Shown piece after piece: positions 1 to 10,842 of a stretch of DNA of 64,000 nt. Source of the DNA: Distichodus sexfasciatus (Eukaryota; Chordata; Actinopteri; Characiformes; Distichodontidae); NCBI GenBank assembly GCA_032718565.1, contig JAVGVS010000043.1:509042-573041 (forward strand). The letters are read 5' to 3'. The notes under the pieces are model-generated. The model saw only the letters and a list, made by a program, of their open reading frames with translations. It was not told where the DNA came from and made no database searches. The translations under genes and the position numbers were made by a program. How positions within the stretch are numbered: position 1 is the stretch's first letter; each line of letters opens with the position of its first letter.

Positions 1-561
1 ATCATTCCCTCTTTTCGTCTTCAATACATTCATCCAGCGAGCAACTTCTTCAAACAAACGGTGACACCTATTCAGTTTTTTCAAGATCCTGCTTCATTCC
101 GGTTAGGTTACATTTCGCTAAGGATTAGTAATCGATCTTCAACAGCATTCAATTTTGACGCGAAGTGGCCGGGCGGACCCGAAAGGTCGCTTATTTGGTA
201 GCTCCGGTTGAGGATCGAATTCGGCGGCTGATTAAGAGGAAGACTCCAGGCTGCCTCCAATCGGGACGCCGTTTTCGAGCTGTAAATTGCACAGTCCCCT
301 TTATATAAAGTGAAATCAGATCCTATGGCGTTGATCGCGCCAAGGTGAAAATGAAAACAACAGAGTCGTTCGCACGGTGCAGCTTATCGTAGAGGATGAG
401 GAGTGAACGCACGTCCATGTCAGACGGGCTTTTTGCGGAAATAACATGGGTCTGGTTACTGATGACACAATGTGATTACAGTTTAACTGGTGTACGAACT
501 TGGTATATAAACTGCGGAGGTGTGTGTGATACTGAACGAGACCAGGGTGAGCCTCTCCCTC

Positions 562-567
562 TTTAAT
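562..567 (-). terminator. Candidate poly(A) signal of ulk1
   Basis: The minus strand reads ATTAAA here, about 185 nt after the ulk1 stop codon. ATTAAA is the second most common vertebrate polyadenylation hexamer. No canonical AATAAA lies between the stop and the left edge on this strand. The true 3' end may lie further left. Confidence 0.3.
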
Positions 568-751
568 GAGATCTCAGGTTTCCTGCAAACTTGCATCAAC
601 AAGATCCCGCCCCTCGCCAGTGGACAGACCTAGAGATGCGAAAAAGAGAGGGGTGTAGAGGACGATTTAGAGGGAGAGCCAGAGAGCCTCAGCGGAATGT
701 AGGGAACTTGGCAGGCTCAGCAGCGGCGCAGCAGAGAGCTGAACGGCGTGC

Positions 752-807
752 TTAAACACACAGGCCCGATTGCAAGGCGGTGAGGCGGCGCTCGATACAC
801 TGCTTAC
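752..807 (-). CDS. ulk1: ulk1 coding exon 27 (terminal)
   Basis: Acceptor ctacag at 808-813. The split Cys codon T|GT joins exon 26, then KQCIERRLTALQSGLCV and TAA at 752-754. It matches the ULK1/ULK2 C-terminus (CIERRLSAL...). This end packs into the MIT-like C-terminal domain that binds ATG13. The 3' UTR follows to the left. Confidence 0.93.
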
Positions 808-949
808 CTGTAGGGACAGGAAAAGCAAGGTCAGGTTTAATCCTCTGAATATAAAAAAAAATTCACAAAATAAATCAGGACTAGAAATCGCTCTGATTAA
901 TGTTCTCGGATCAACGTTCCGACGCTTTCGATATAACAAGGACTAGGAA

Positions 950-1049
950 ATCCTTCGAATCACGAACCCCTCCTTTGGACAGCATCGTTCGAACCACGCA
1001 CCCCTATTTTAACGGCATCCTTCGAACCACGCACCCCTCCTTTGGACTT
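950..1049. repeat. Three-unit ~33-bp minisatellite in ulk1 intron 26
   Basis: Three tandem units start at 950, 984 and 1017, each containing TTCGAA followed by CACG and CACCCCT or AACCCCT. Units are 33-34 bp and differ at a few positions. The rest of intron 26 (808-1215) shows nothing recognisable. Confidence 0.7.
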
Positions 1050-1215
1050 TTTCTGACAACCTTGTATAGAGGAGGAGCTACTCTACCGATGTGAAATTTA
1101 AATCACCTTGGTCAGCTAATAAAACAAGACATGCTACCTTTTGCATTACTTTCGATACAGCCCCAAATATATTCTATTACTACGTAGCATATAAAAAACA
1201 GATCCTCTCACTCAC

Positions 1216-1351
1216 ACTTGCTGACGCTGAGGATGTCGGCTTGCTCGGTGAGCAGCAGTGACAGACCCTCCATCAGCAGCAGGGCCTTATGGTAGCGGTG
1301 CACGGAGGCCTGGCCCTGGTGGAACATCTCATCTAGTGCGGCAGTCTGCAC
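1216..1351 (-). CDS. ulk1: ulk1 coding exon 26
   Basis: Encodes residues 917-962, starting VQTAALDEMFHQG and including the conserved RYHKALLLMEGL helix of the C-terminal domain. Acceptor ccgtag, donor AAGT|gtgagt, phase 0 in and 1 out. No disruption. Confidence 0.95.
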
Positions 1352-1370
1352 CTACGGTCACAACACATTT

Positions 1371-1425
1371 ACATTTTGCATTTACAGTACTTGGCAGACA
1401 CTTTTATCCAGAACGCACGGTCACG
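1371..1425. repeat. Fragment of SINE-3 family (tail side)
   Basis: Contains TTTACATTT, then GGCAGACACTTTTATCCAGA, the diagnostic stretch of the common fish SINE seen complete at 26318-26526. Only the tail-proximal ~55 bp is recognisable. Confidence 0.55.
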
Positions 1426-1611
1426 TCTGAGATATTTTTGAGATACGACATTCACCAGCCCAACATCTACTGTGGCATTTCTTTATTAAACCCTACTAGT
1501 GATGGAAAACGGACATGGATCTTAAAACAGAAGACAAGCTTGCTTTTTAGGATGTCTTTAAAGCTGGAAGCAATTTTTTGTTCTTATTCTGTTTCCAAGA
1601 TGACCATAAAT

Positions 1612-2255
1612 GTGACTCTGCACGGCAAAACCAGTCGCTTGTCGCAACGGAGGTTTCCGAGAAAAACGACCGTTTATGTTGCGTGGGGTAAGATTTTTCG
1701 CTGAAAAACTTAGCCTTTCCATCCTAAAAACGTGACTTTTTTGAGGTGAGGAATTCAATTCCAGCAGAATGTTAAAAGTTTCTGTTTTGACCGCTCTACT
1801 TCAATATTTACGGTAAATCCACTCGTTGACTAGCATGAAGATATTTCTCCGCAATCCATCTTCGTCTCCCGAGTTCAGTTAACCTAATGCAGCGTGTGAA
1901 TGCAGCGTAGGCTACCGGAAATACAAACGTAGCCGCGACCGCGCCAAGTGTCTGTGAGTGCTACGTCGATAGTCAACTTCAAAGGCAGATTTCTCCGTTT
2001 CTCACTTGGCGTGACAGGAGAAACCCGACTCCTTTGAATGTTGATATCTCAGTCATATGTCGTCCGATTCATTCAGTATAGGTATCGTTTTGAAGCTTGA
2101 TTTATACCCTTTCATTCAAGATTCAAGATTCAAGATTCTTTATTTGTCACGTGCAAGTTATACAGGTACAACAAGCAGTGAAATGTATCATGAAAACATC
2201 ATAACTCAATTTTGAAAATTTGCGACAAGCGACTGGTTTTGCCGTGCAGAGTCAC
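1612..2255 (+). mobile_element. MITE family A, copy A1 (ulk1 intron 25)
   Basis: Runs GTGACTCTGCACGGCAAAAC to its inverted complement ending GTCAC. Flanking target duplication AAAT at 1608-1611 and 2256-2259. No coding capacity. It lacks ~70 bp of the left arm present in A5, and a separate ~75-bp sequence is inserted at 2113-2188. Both ends carry the ACTCTGCACGG variant. Confidence 0.85.
2113..2188. mobile_element. Short retroelement tail inserted in copy A1
   Basis: A block with ATTCAAG repeated several times, then CTTTATTTGTCAC, interrupts the family A sequence between CCCTTTC and ATGAAAACAT, which are contiguous in copies A4-A8. The repeated heptamer resembles the tail of a minus-oriented retroelement. 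Only the tail is present. Confidence 0.5.
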
Positions 2256-2598
2256 AAATATGCTTTTTCAACCTATTTTTGGTTGTGTTTAAGGCACATC
2301 AGCTCTTGAGAAACTCTCCTGCTGCTCAGCAAAGGGCAAGCTCAGCTAGATATTTGTTTTGTTGAAATAAGCTATATAAAATGCTAAATCAAGCATTCAA
2401 GCGAGGATGAGTGAAGATGACTGATCATTCAAACACTGACGAGGACTGATCATCTTTGACTTGCTGAATTCATTTTGCAGTATACTGCTGCGTATAATGT
2501 GGGAATATGCGTGTTCATTTACATATTTCTTTGTCAAAGTAAAACGAAATAAAAGGTTGAATGTAAAAAAAATAACTAGGATATCAACGAATCCATAC

Positions 2599-2756
2599 CA
2601 TTTGAACAGTGTGGCTAAAAATCAGCCGCTCTGCCGTGATGCTGTTGATGTGGTCCATCAGCTTGTGTTTGCGGGAGAAGAATCGCTCCAGGCGTGCACT
2701 CAGGGAGCGACACGACATCACGCTGGACTTGTACAGGTCGTTCAGCTTCCTGACCA
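2599..2756 (-). CDS. ulk1: ulk1 coding exon 25
   Basis: Residues 864-916: VVRKLNDLYK ... RLERFFSRKHKLMDHINSIT ... AERLIFSHTVQM. This is a strong match to the ULK1/2 C-terminal helical region. Acceptor ttccag, donor ATG|gtatgg, phases 1 to 0. Clean. Confidence 0.95.
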
Positions 2757-2920
2757 CTGGAAGAGACAGAATCCCAGGCCTCTTAATCAGTTACACAAGT
2801 TACGAAAAACTCACACAGACGCACACAGCACAGTCCACACGTCAGGAGTCTTAATAAAAGCTAAACGTGGAACATATTTCCACAACGAAATGAACTGTAA
2901 GAGGGGTTTAACCTGCTCAC

Positions 2921-3039
2921 CTTGTTTAACAGAGGAGGAGGGATACAGCTTTCTCTGTTTAACACTCTCCATGGCTGTGTGCAGAGCACCGGACAGAAGC
3001 TCTGCAGTCTTCATATAAAGAACCAACTGCTCAGCGTGA
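2921..3039 (-). CDS. ulk1: ulk1 coding exon 24
   Basis: Residues 824-864: HAEQLVLYMKTAELLSGALH ... KLYPSSSVKQ. ULK1-type AEQLVLY is a main reason to call ulk1 rather than ulk2. Acceptor ttgcag, donor CAAG|gtgagc. Clean reading frame. Confidence 0.95.
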
Positions 3040-3253
3040 CTGCAACAAATACACACCCACACAAGACAATCAGTGCTAACTGCAGAGAGGAAAACTCCGT
3101 TTCCAACATCATACATGGCTTATGAGTATGATAAGACTACTGATGCCCTGAATCAGTGCTGATAGTGGTCTGATACAGAACATCAGGGTTGTACGGGGAA
3201 TCTTTACGCTACTACTGATTCAAGTTTGTGCCCTCATGTGATTGCATGTGTTA

Positions 3254-4613
3254 GGGACGCACGATATGGGAACTGTTGGCCGATGCCGACAAACGAAGAA
3301 GGGAGAGTCGAGCGTGAGCGCGGGCAGAGTTGAACGCGTAAAGACAGAACTCTGACATTTCTAACACAAGCCGACTCAAGTGAGCGTGAATGCAGAGTCG
3401 AGTGAGGGCAGCGCATTTCCGGCGTAGTGCACAACATTTCAAGACAAACTCACTTCCCGCCCTATGTGGTGTATCAAGTCAAATAGGGGACGTGTGACAC
3501 TCCATGTGCACTACCTAGTGCGTAGACAGCCGTTAAGCTACAACCAGGGTTCCCACACTTTAGTTAACATCAAATTCAAGGACTTTCCGGGACCAATATC
3601 CTCAAATTCAAGGACCACACGCGGCGGCATTTACCTACTGCTACTGCCGAATATGTTATCAATAAACAGTTTTGGATGCAAATTCAATAAACGACTGTGA
3701 ATGGCGTAGAAGTTGTTGGGACAGAATCAATGCAAGAGAAGTGGACTGAATGTATAACCCACATTCATCTCAATAATATTCATAGGCTACATTCATGTCC
3801 ACAATGCATGTGGAATCATATCCCGTTATTCGTTATAACATAAGCAGCTAACGAACACCGACAACCAAGCAGCTACCATCACTAACTAAACTTCACTTCC
3901 ACTCTGACTCTGTGGTTGCACCTAAAGCGGCTACGCACACGTTACGTTGACTACGCACAGGAAACACAAGAACGTAGTGCCGAAAATGTACAGAAGAACA
4001 AACGAACTTTCGCAAATTAAAAAGTCGGCGTAGGCATAGATTTGAACAAACTTGTGGCGGCAAAATAATAACATGTTAACAGCGGTCGTCATCCATGAAA
4101 TTTCAATTCCCAAAAAATATTCAAGGACGGTGTCTTTTTATGGCTGTTTTCAAAAACTTTCCAGGGCCTTGAACTTATTTGTTCAGATTCACAAACTTTC
4201 AAGGATTTCAAGGACCCGTGGGAACCCTGACAACCCCAGTTATTTCCTGAGACGCATACTACCGCATAGAAAAGAACGATAAGAGCGCCCTACCGATCAT
4301 ACTATTAAGTGAGGTAGTATGTAGCCCGGGACACAGCCCATATGCAAGCTCACATTCGCTAAGTGAGGCAAACATGCAATTTAGCCAAACATTTCGTGTG
4401 TGCAGGTAGATTTGAGAACGAGAAGTCAAGAGACGTTGCTCGCAAATGTTTCACTGTGTGCTTAGAATTTTGGCACAAAATAAGGCATACATCTTTGGGA
4501 GACAGAAGGTGAGGCTGACACGCCTGGGCAATATGCCTTTTTCCAGCGATAATAAATGTGTCAAAAAAATATTGGCTGAATATTATCGAACTAGGCATCG
4601 GTTCGATGTCTCT
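3254..4613. mobile_element. hAT-type MITE (family B) interrupted by a second element
   Basis: The left end reads TAGGGACGCACGATATG and the interior matches the intact relative at 22228-23016, including the block with CACTTCCCGCCCTATGTGGT. A CAGGG-ended element sits inside it (3545-4229). The right end is decayed, roughly ATCGGTTCGATGTCTCT near 4613, so that boundary is approximate. Confidence 0.6.
3545..4229. mobile_element. CAGGG-ended non-autonomous DNA transposon (family C), copy 1
   Basis: Terminal inverted repeats CAGGGTTCCCAC and GTGGGAACCCTG. The flanks both show ACAAC (3540-3544 and 4230-4234). A near-identical relative lies at 25323-26021. The uninterrupted target is visible in the family B relative near 14786 (gagctacaaccccag). 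The hAT-like CAGGG terminus suggests a hAT relative, but the duplication is shorter than 8 bp. Confidence 0.7.
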
Positions 4614-4625
4614 TTACTTATATTT

Positions 4626-5240
4626 AGACCCTCCACGGCAAAAACCAGTCGCTTGTCGCGAACGGAGTGTTTCCTATAAAACCAGAAGCGCTATGTTATG
4701 GGTGCTTAGATTTTTTGTTTTAGTGTTTTGAAGCAGTGGAAGGTCTATATTGCATTGTTAGAATAAATTTCAAGGAAAATCTTACCCCTTTTCCATCCTA
4801 AAACGGGGTGACTTTTGAGGTGAGGAATTCAATTCCAGCAGAATGTTAAAAGTTTTGTTTTGACCGCCACTCAATATTTACGTAAATCCACCGGTTGACT
4901 AGCGAAGATATTTCTCCGGTAATCCATTCGCTCTTAGCTCAGTTAACTCAACGCAGGGTTATCCATGTGGCTGTGAACGCAGCGTAGGTTACCAGAAACA
5001 GTTGCCGCAGCCGCCATCGCCATTTTAAGCTGCCTTCCAGAGTGCTACGCCCATAGTCAACTTCAAAGGCAGATTTCACCGCTTTCACTTGGCGACAGGA
5101 GAAACCCCGACTTTGAATGTTTATATCTCAGTCATGGCGTCGTCCATTCATTTGATATAGGTATCGTTGAAGCTTGATTTATGCCCTTTCATGAAAACAT
5201 AACTACCCTGGATGTTTAATGGTTTTGCCGTGAGGGTCAC
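4626..5240 (+). mobile_element. MITE family A, copy A2 (ulk1 intron 23), indel-rich
   Basis: Family A sequence in plus orientation from GACCCTCCACGG to TGAGGGTCAC. Unlike copies A4-A8 it has many single-base insertions and deletions throughout, and no convincing target duplication. The density of 1-nt indels resembles sequencing error or an old copy. Confidence 0.75.
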
Positions 5241-5478
5241 ATAATATCGCTGCGATCCATGGTGACAGTATGCATGACGCTCTTTCATACTCGCAGAACT
5301 TGCCCGATATCCCTTCCACACAAAAGTAGCCCAACTCCACTTCTTCTTCTTTCTCTCCAGCTTATCAACTAAACTCTGGTTTCGATCAGTAGTCGTGTAT
5401 CAATACCAAAAGTTCAGGTTTCTGTATTGGCATCAGGCTTGAGAAATCCCAGGATCATTTGGACGTCGCTCTCCTCAC

Positions 5479-5648
5479 CTCCACTCCCGACTGAGAGAAC
5501 TGATCTGGTCGGCCACCATGTTGGGCTGGAAGGGAATGGCAGGTGGGAGGAGGGTCTGCCTGGGCTCAGCCTCGCCAAGCACCCCAGTCCCCGCCACCTC
5601 CCACCAAGCAGCGGGATGGTCCAGCGTGAAACCCAGCTGCCGTGAGGT
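5479..5648 (-). CDS. ulk1: ulk1 coding exon 23
   Basis: Residues 768-824. TSRQLGFTLDHPAAWWEVAG aligns with the ULK1 LRFTLLFVQHVLEIA segment, followed by NMVADQISSLSREW. Two acceptors compete: gcag|AG and gcagag|ACC. Only the second (start 5648) keeps the frame. Donor TGGAG|gtgagg. The preceding intron is only 107 nt. Confidence 0.85.
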
Positions 5649-5755
5649 CTCTGCAGTTCCAAGCAGAGAATAAAGAGACACACTCTCAACACACAAGACC
5701 TGGTACACACTAAACGATAGGCTGCAGCTGAAACCGAAGAGCAGGGCGTTTTTAC

Positions 5756-5940
5756 TTCCATTAGCGTCTCCTCTGGGAGTTCGAGGAGCTTCGAAGGTTA
5801 TCGTGCCCTCCAGGTTGGACGAGATGGTGTCGCCGAGACCAAAGTGGGGACTGGAAGGACACTCGTAGGCATCCAAATACATCCCTGCATGGGGGTAGTG
5901 CTGTGAGGACCCCACGGGCTGATGGAGCTCGAGGACCCGG
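5756..5940 (-). pseudogene. ulk1: ulk1 coding exon 22 with internal frame disruption
   Basis: Acceptor cttgcag, donor GAA|gtaaaa; the length of 185 nt keeps phase. The start reads AGSSSSISP in one frame, then GSSQHYPHAGMYLDAYECPS and SNLEGTITFEAP in another, then ELPEETLME back in the first. This implies a missing base near 5912-5918 and an extra base near 5781-5784. Read straight through, the exon meets a TAA. Both blocks are conserved in ULK1, so the exon itself is real. Confidence 0.85.
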
Positions 5941-6081
5941 CTGCAAGATCGATCGCTTCAAGTCAGCGACATGTGATACGGCTTCACTTATTATTCTGTG
6001 CACTGCCTCAATTTTAATAGCAATATTAATTTCGATTTTGGATTTCAAATTATTATCTCAGTGCACTTCTGTTTAAAAGCG

Positions 6082-6272
6082 TGATTATTTGTCATTGTGA
6101 ACACACCACAGCACAGTACAAAGTGCGCCATTAACAAAAATGGCGCCTGCATACCACACCCATCCGGGAGAGCAGCAGTGGCAGTTTTTACAGCCATTTA
6201 GGAGCAGAGTTTGGGATGGTACCTACTCACATGAGTACCTCAGTGGTACTCTTGACAGGTCCGACCTGGGGC
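6082..6272 (-). mobile_element. SINE-1 (tRNA-derived), degraded
   Basis: Minus-oriented copy with the diagnostic blocks TCATTGTGAACACACCACAG, CATCCGGGAGAGCAG and CATGAGTACCTCAGTGGTA. The tRNA-like head is truncated. Compare the complete copy at 26572-26811. Confidence 0.65.
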
Positions 6273-6565
6273 GGCGACTCCTCCCATCCCGGGACACTCT
6301 TAACTGCCTTATTTTGGGTTCTGACCCCTTTTGTATCATTTAAAAACTGGAGCCATGTCGTCTCATATAAGTGTCTAAATGTCCAGTATATGCCGTATTT
6401 GAGAAGACCAGACTTTGAGGTTGCCTTCAGCGTCAGTCAGTGAATCCAATCAGCGCCACCTGTTAAACCCTCAAGGTGCGCAGAGCTACTTTTGAAGCAA
6501 AAATCCACTGCAAAGCCTGCAAGGCTTCACAGTAGTCGATAAAATATTATTTTTAAATTCATTCA

Positions 6566-6745
6566 TTCACTGACACAATCACACTCACATTCACACCTTA
6601 CGGGGCCGATTTAGAGTCGCCAATTAATTCCACAGGCACATAGCCAACTGGAGGTAACCCACACTCTAACATCGGGAGAGCGTGTAAACTCTACACTGGT
6701 GCTGTTTCACGGGTTCAACCCAGGACCTTTCGCCAGGAGGTTTAT
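6566..6745 (-). mobile_element. SINE-2 (ATTC-tailed, tRNA-derived), degraded
   Basis: Shares ATTCATTCA, CACCTTACGGGGCC and TTTAGAGTCGCCAATTA, then CGGGTTCAACCCAGGACC, with the full copy at 32209-32580. It is shorter and diverged. Confidence 0.6.
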
Positions 6746-6844
6746 TTAAATGTCAAGACAAATCATTCTCACCAAGACTCTAGCATTTTTGGTTTGCTTT
6801 CAGCTCTTTCTTGCATGTCGCCAACCTGAGGAGACTTGACATAT

Positions 6845-7490
6845 GTGACCTCCACTGCAAAAACCAGTCGCTGGTCGCAACGGAGGTTTTAGAAAAATGA
6901 GCCGCTTATGTTGCGGGGTAAAATTTGATTTTTTTTTTCTTTAGTGTTTTGAAACAGTGGAAGGTCTATACTGTATCATAGAATTTCGCTGAAAAAATCC
7001 CATTCTTTCCATCCTAAAAACGTGGACTTCTTTGAGAGGTGAGGAATTCAATTCCAGCAGAATGTTAAAAGTTTCTTGTTTTGACCGCTTACTTCATAAT
7101 ATTTTACGGTAAATCCACTGTTGACTAGCTTTGAAGATATTTCTCCGACATAATCCATTCGCCTCGAGTTCAGTTAACCTAACGAGGTAGGCTATCCGCG
7201 GTGGCTGTGAATGAAGCGTAGGGCTACTAAATACAAACGAAATGGACCGCACTAAGCAGCTTCCAGAGTAAGCATGTGATAGTCAACTTCAAAGGCAGAT
7301 TTCTCCGTTTTTCACTTGCCGTGACAGAAGAAACCCGACTCATTTGAATGTTGATATCTCAGTCATATGTCGGCCCGATCTATCTCCCACATAGGTATCA
7401 AGCTGGGATTTATGCCCTTTCATGAAAAAACATATTAACTCAATTTTGAAAAATTGCGATGTTTAATTGTTTTTAAGCATGGAGGGTCAC
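6845..7490 (+). mobile_element. MITE family A, copy A3 (ulk1 intron 21), indel-rich
   Basis: Family A in plus orientation, GTGACCTCCACTGC to GGAGGGTCAC. It has numerous single-base indels relative to A5/A6, like A2. Left flank ATAT, right flank AGTT, so no target duplication is recognisable. Confidence 0.75.
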
Positions 7491-8102
7491 AGTTTACATG
7501 TTTGAGACATGGTGGGGTTCCTACACATTTTCAAAATGCCACAGTCTTTTTCCACAGTCAGATTTTCAGACTTTATAGACTTCACTGTACAAATAACTAC
7601 TGATTTATTGAAATAAATAATGAAAATCCAAGTGTAAACATGTTCTGTACGTCACATTGTGGCACATCACCATATAAAATGCCAAGTTACGGCAATATTT
7701 ACTAGAACCCAAAGTGTGTATCAGCAGCTACTCTCCCACTTACAAATCAGTCCAAACCAAAGCCAGACAAGTTCAATGCACAGCATTTTATTTAGCAATG
7801 CTTCAACCTGCTATGTTACTCCGTCACTGTTACGGGCTGAACTCAGAAGTGTTCCCTGCATGCGCCAACAGTAACTGGTTATCAGGTCACACAGGTGATT
7901 CAGTAATGTAAAAATCTAAATCAACATGGAAAAAACCTTTCTGAACTTTCTGAACAGGCCGCCTCCGCCGATTCAACACACAACTAAATCACGCTGCAAA
8001 TCACATATTCTCTGCTCCAAACATTTAAGCTGAATTTTAGGCTCCATTTTAGAGAAAAGTGTTGCAGCAAAAAGTCTGGAAACACAAAAATTCTCCACTC
8101 CC

Positions 8103-8554
8103 TACACTGCAAAAAATCAGTCTCAGAAAATAAGAAAAAGAAAGGATAATAGTAGCAGCGGCACCAGAATCGCCAGCAAAATTATCTGCCAATATAGTGA
8201 GAAAATTTATCTTGTTAAGATCTCCTAAAACAAGAAAAGAAATCTTTCCATTTTTCCCATGTTTTTAGCTTTAATATTCTTAAAACAAGCAAAGTTGTCA
8301 TGAATTTCTTAACTCAGAGGTGGAGAGTATGAGAACCATTCCGCTCTCTTAATTAAATTCTTTATTTCATTTTTAAGAAGTTCTGTAATCTGCAAATTTT
8401 TCTCAATAAGATAATTGTAGCCAATCGCTTTAAAATTAGATTATTAATCTCACACATACAAGTCTAGTCAAGTCAGTTATTCTTAAAATAAAAACAAGAT
8501 CTATTTTTTCTTTTTAAGATTTTCTGGCCTGTTAAGATTTCATTTTGCAGTGTA
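8103..8554. mobile_element. MITE with TACACTGCAAAA termini
   Basis: Left end TACACTGCAAAAAA and right end TTTTGCAGTGTA form an inverted repeat flanked by TA, with an AT-rich interior containing AACAAG blocks in both orientations. This is a common fish MITE form; TA flanks suggest a Tc1/mariner-type origin. Confidence 0.65.
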
Positions 8555-8812
8555 TTTGCTTTTTCATACTTGACAAGACCTGAAATAACTCAAAGTGAAT
8601 TTTATACTCTTTCATCGCTGTGTAGAAACCCGTTTCAGCACAGAAATTTGGGAGCAAACGAGGGGAGGTGTAACCTCTAATTCTCAAACTAGTGCACTTA
8701 CTCGATGTAAGTCAGTACTGATAACAAAGACACACTTTAGGACCCAACTCACGTCATATCTACACCCAACCCAAATGTAAACCGCTCTGAGGAGAGAAGT
8801 CTGCAGCCTCAC

Positions 8813-8935
8813 CTGAGAATTTCCGGGAGCGGGAGGTCTGTGGTGGTGTGCCTCCGCTGGGTGGTGAACCCACAGTGAACACCACTGAGCTGGACTGCCT
8901 GGAGCCTATTACCATAGTCCCACCACTAGGAGGTG
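8813..8935 (-). CDS. ulk1: ulk1 coding exon 21
   Basis: Residues 665-706: PPSGGTMVIGSRQSSS, then VVFTVGSPPSGGTPPQTSRS, a block highly conserved in ULK1. Acceptor cttacag, donor TCAG|gtgagg. The frame is intact although the neighbouring exons 18, 19 and 22 are broken. Confidence 0.93.
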
Positions 8936-9480
8936 CTGTAAGACATAAGTGAGATGGCCAAACCCATTTAACAATCCATTTTAGTCTGGACACCAGTGGT
9001 TTTAACAAAGCTGGGCTTACACTGTGCGATTTTACGGCCCATTTTTAGCTGCTTTTCACTTGTAAAGTGTCAATCGCCAGAGTTTCAAGTTAATCGGCGC
9101 TGTGGCACACAAGGGATAACAAGCACCGACTAACCCCTCACGGCTGGCTCCCGATCGGCACTCCTTTGGTCGGATGAAAATGTTTGAAATTCCGATCGTG
9201 AGGGTACTTTCGCCAAGGAAGCCACAGCCACCAGCCGACTCACCTGAACTTCAGTGGGTTTTCCGCTATTGCTCCTGTGCGAACGCAGAACTGGGAGCAC
9301 AGAGTACAAACATGGCGACACAGCGTGGTGTTTGGACAGAGGCACCGGAGGCATTACGGGGGTTTAAAGTGTTATGTAGTGTGAGCAGTCAGATCGTATA
9401 GTGATATATAAAGATGTACATATTTTTGGCTTTCAACACTTGAGACGAATGAGCACTGAGAAGAAATGATTAAAAAAAAA

Positions 9481-10842
9481 GTACTTGTGCAAAAGTTTAG
9501 GCAGGTGTGAAAAATGCTGTAAACAAAGAATGCCAAAATGGAAGTGTTAATCCTTATTTTCATCAATCAACAAATGCAGGAAGGAACAAAGAGAAATCTA
9601 AATCAAATCAATATTTGCAGACCAGCCTTTTGCCTTCAAAACAGCATCAATTTTTCTAGGTAACACTTGCAGTTTTTGAAGCAACTCGCTGGTAGGTTGG
9701 ATCCAAATGATTCTTGGAAACAAACACAGATCTATAATCCCATAATCCTTGCCAAAATAATATAATGACTATAATCCCAAAAAATCCCTGACTTTGTGCA
9801 AGTGCATTTGAGATTAAAGGTGAAAGGGGGATGAAGGTTATCCTACTCTTGCTGATCGCCTCAAGTTTGCAGACGGTGGTTGGTGATGCCGAGACCCCGG
9901 AAAGCCCTCATGTCTGAAGTACCTTCCAGCTCTTTCAGAGGCCTCGGGCTGCCATAGTAACCTATGCATTGCCGGAGGTTAGTTAGGCACTTAACTTTTT
10001 CCGAGTTGTTCCCAGCTGATCCCTGAGATGACTTTGGCTGACCAACCTCACTGACTCTCTATGGAGCGTTCAGCTGACGCTGGGATCTATCTCAATCTCA
10101 CCAAGCTGATCGCTGACCAATCCTGACTCACCAGGATTCCCTGGAGATGTCCTGAGCTGACGCTGACCTTGTAATCTTCCCGAGTTGGATCCCTGGCCGA
10201 TCGAACCGCAACAGACTCTTATGGAGACATCATCGTGAAAATCTAACTGATTGACCTTATGGACGTTTACCGACTTAGCAGCACAATACTGAACTAATTT
10301 CAGCCATTGCTTTGAGAGGGTCCCAGTAAGTGGCCCAAAGCAACAACCCGGGATTCAAATATCCTTGACTATTTTTTAGAGTCTTTTGCTTTTTAAATAA
10401 CTAATAACTCATCTTTGATCTATTGTTTATTGTACATTAATGTTCAGGCGCCTGCTTTTTAGAGGAGTATGGGGTCCCCTTCTGAGTCTTGGTTCCTCTC
10501 AAGGTTTCTTCCTCTAGAGGGAGTTTTTCTGCCACTGTCGCCTCAGGCTTAAGGGGGGTTTTAGGCCGGTTATATGTAAAGTGCTTTTAGACAACACGGA
10601 CTGTTGTTAATATAAATAAATTTGAATTGAATTGAACTGAAGTGTACCTACAAGAACTGATGCTGGCTTGAAGGCAAAAGGTAGTAACACCAAATACTTA
10701 TTTGATTTAGATTTTTTCTTTTGTTCCAGCTCACTTTTGCATTTTGTAAATTGAAAATACAATCATTATTTATATTTCTGAAACATTTCTTTGTTTACAG
10801 CATTTTTTCACACCTGCCTAAAACTTTTGCACAGTACTGTAC
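9481..10842. mobile_element. Palindromic Tc1-derived element, copy 1, with nested insertion
   Basis: Left end GTGCAAAAGTTTAGGCAGG and right end CCTGCCTAAAACTTTTGCAC are inverted. Both arms carry the reading KIDAVLKAKG or RTDAGLKAKGSNTKY, the tail of Tc1 transposases, facing the termini. About 800 bp at ~9830-10632 is a nested insertion ending in GAATTGAATTGAA. Confidence 0.7.
10440..10632 (+). mobile_element. 3' part of a fish retroelement ending in (TTGAA)n
   Basis: Contains GAGTCTTGGTTCCTCTCAAG, TTTCTTCCTC and GTAAAGTGCTTTTAGACAAC, then an ATAAATAAATTTGAATTGAATTG tail in short repeats. A second diverged copy is at 46036-46225. Lineage (LINE-type versus its SINE partner) not determined. Confidence 0.5.

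Noticed and set aside
5650..5700. Extension of exon 23 leftward (frame with VYQVLCVESVSL) as coding
   Set aside because: A good pyrimidine tract and acceptor lie at its edge (tgtctctttattctctgc, then aactgcagag), and the resulting phase-correct exon aligns better with ULK1.
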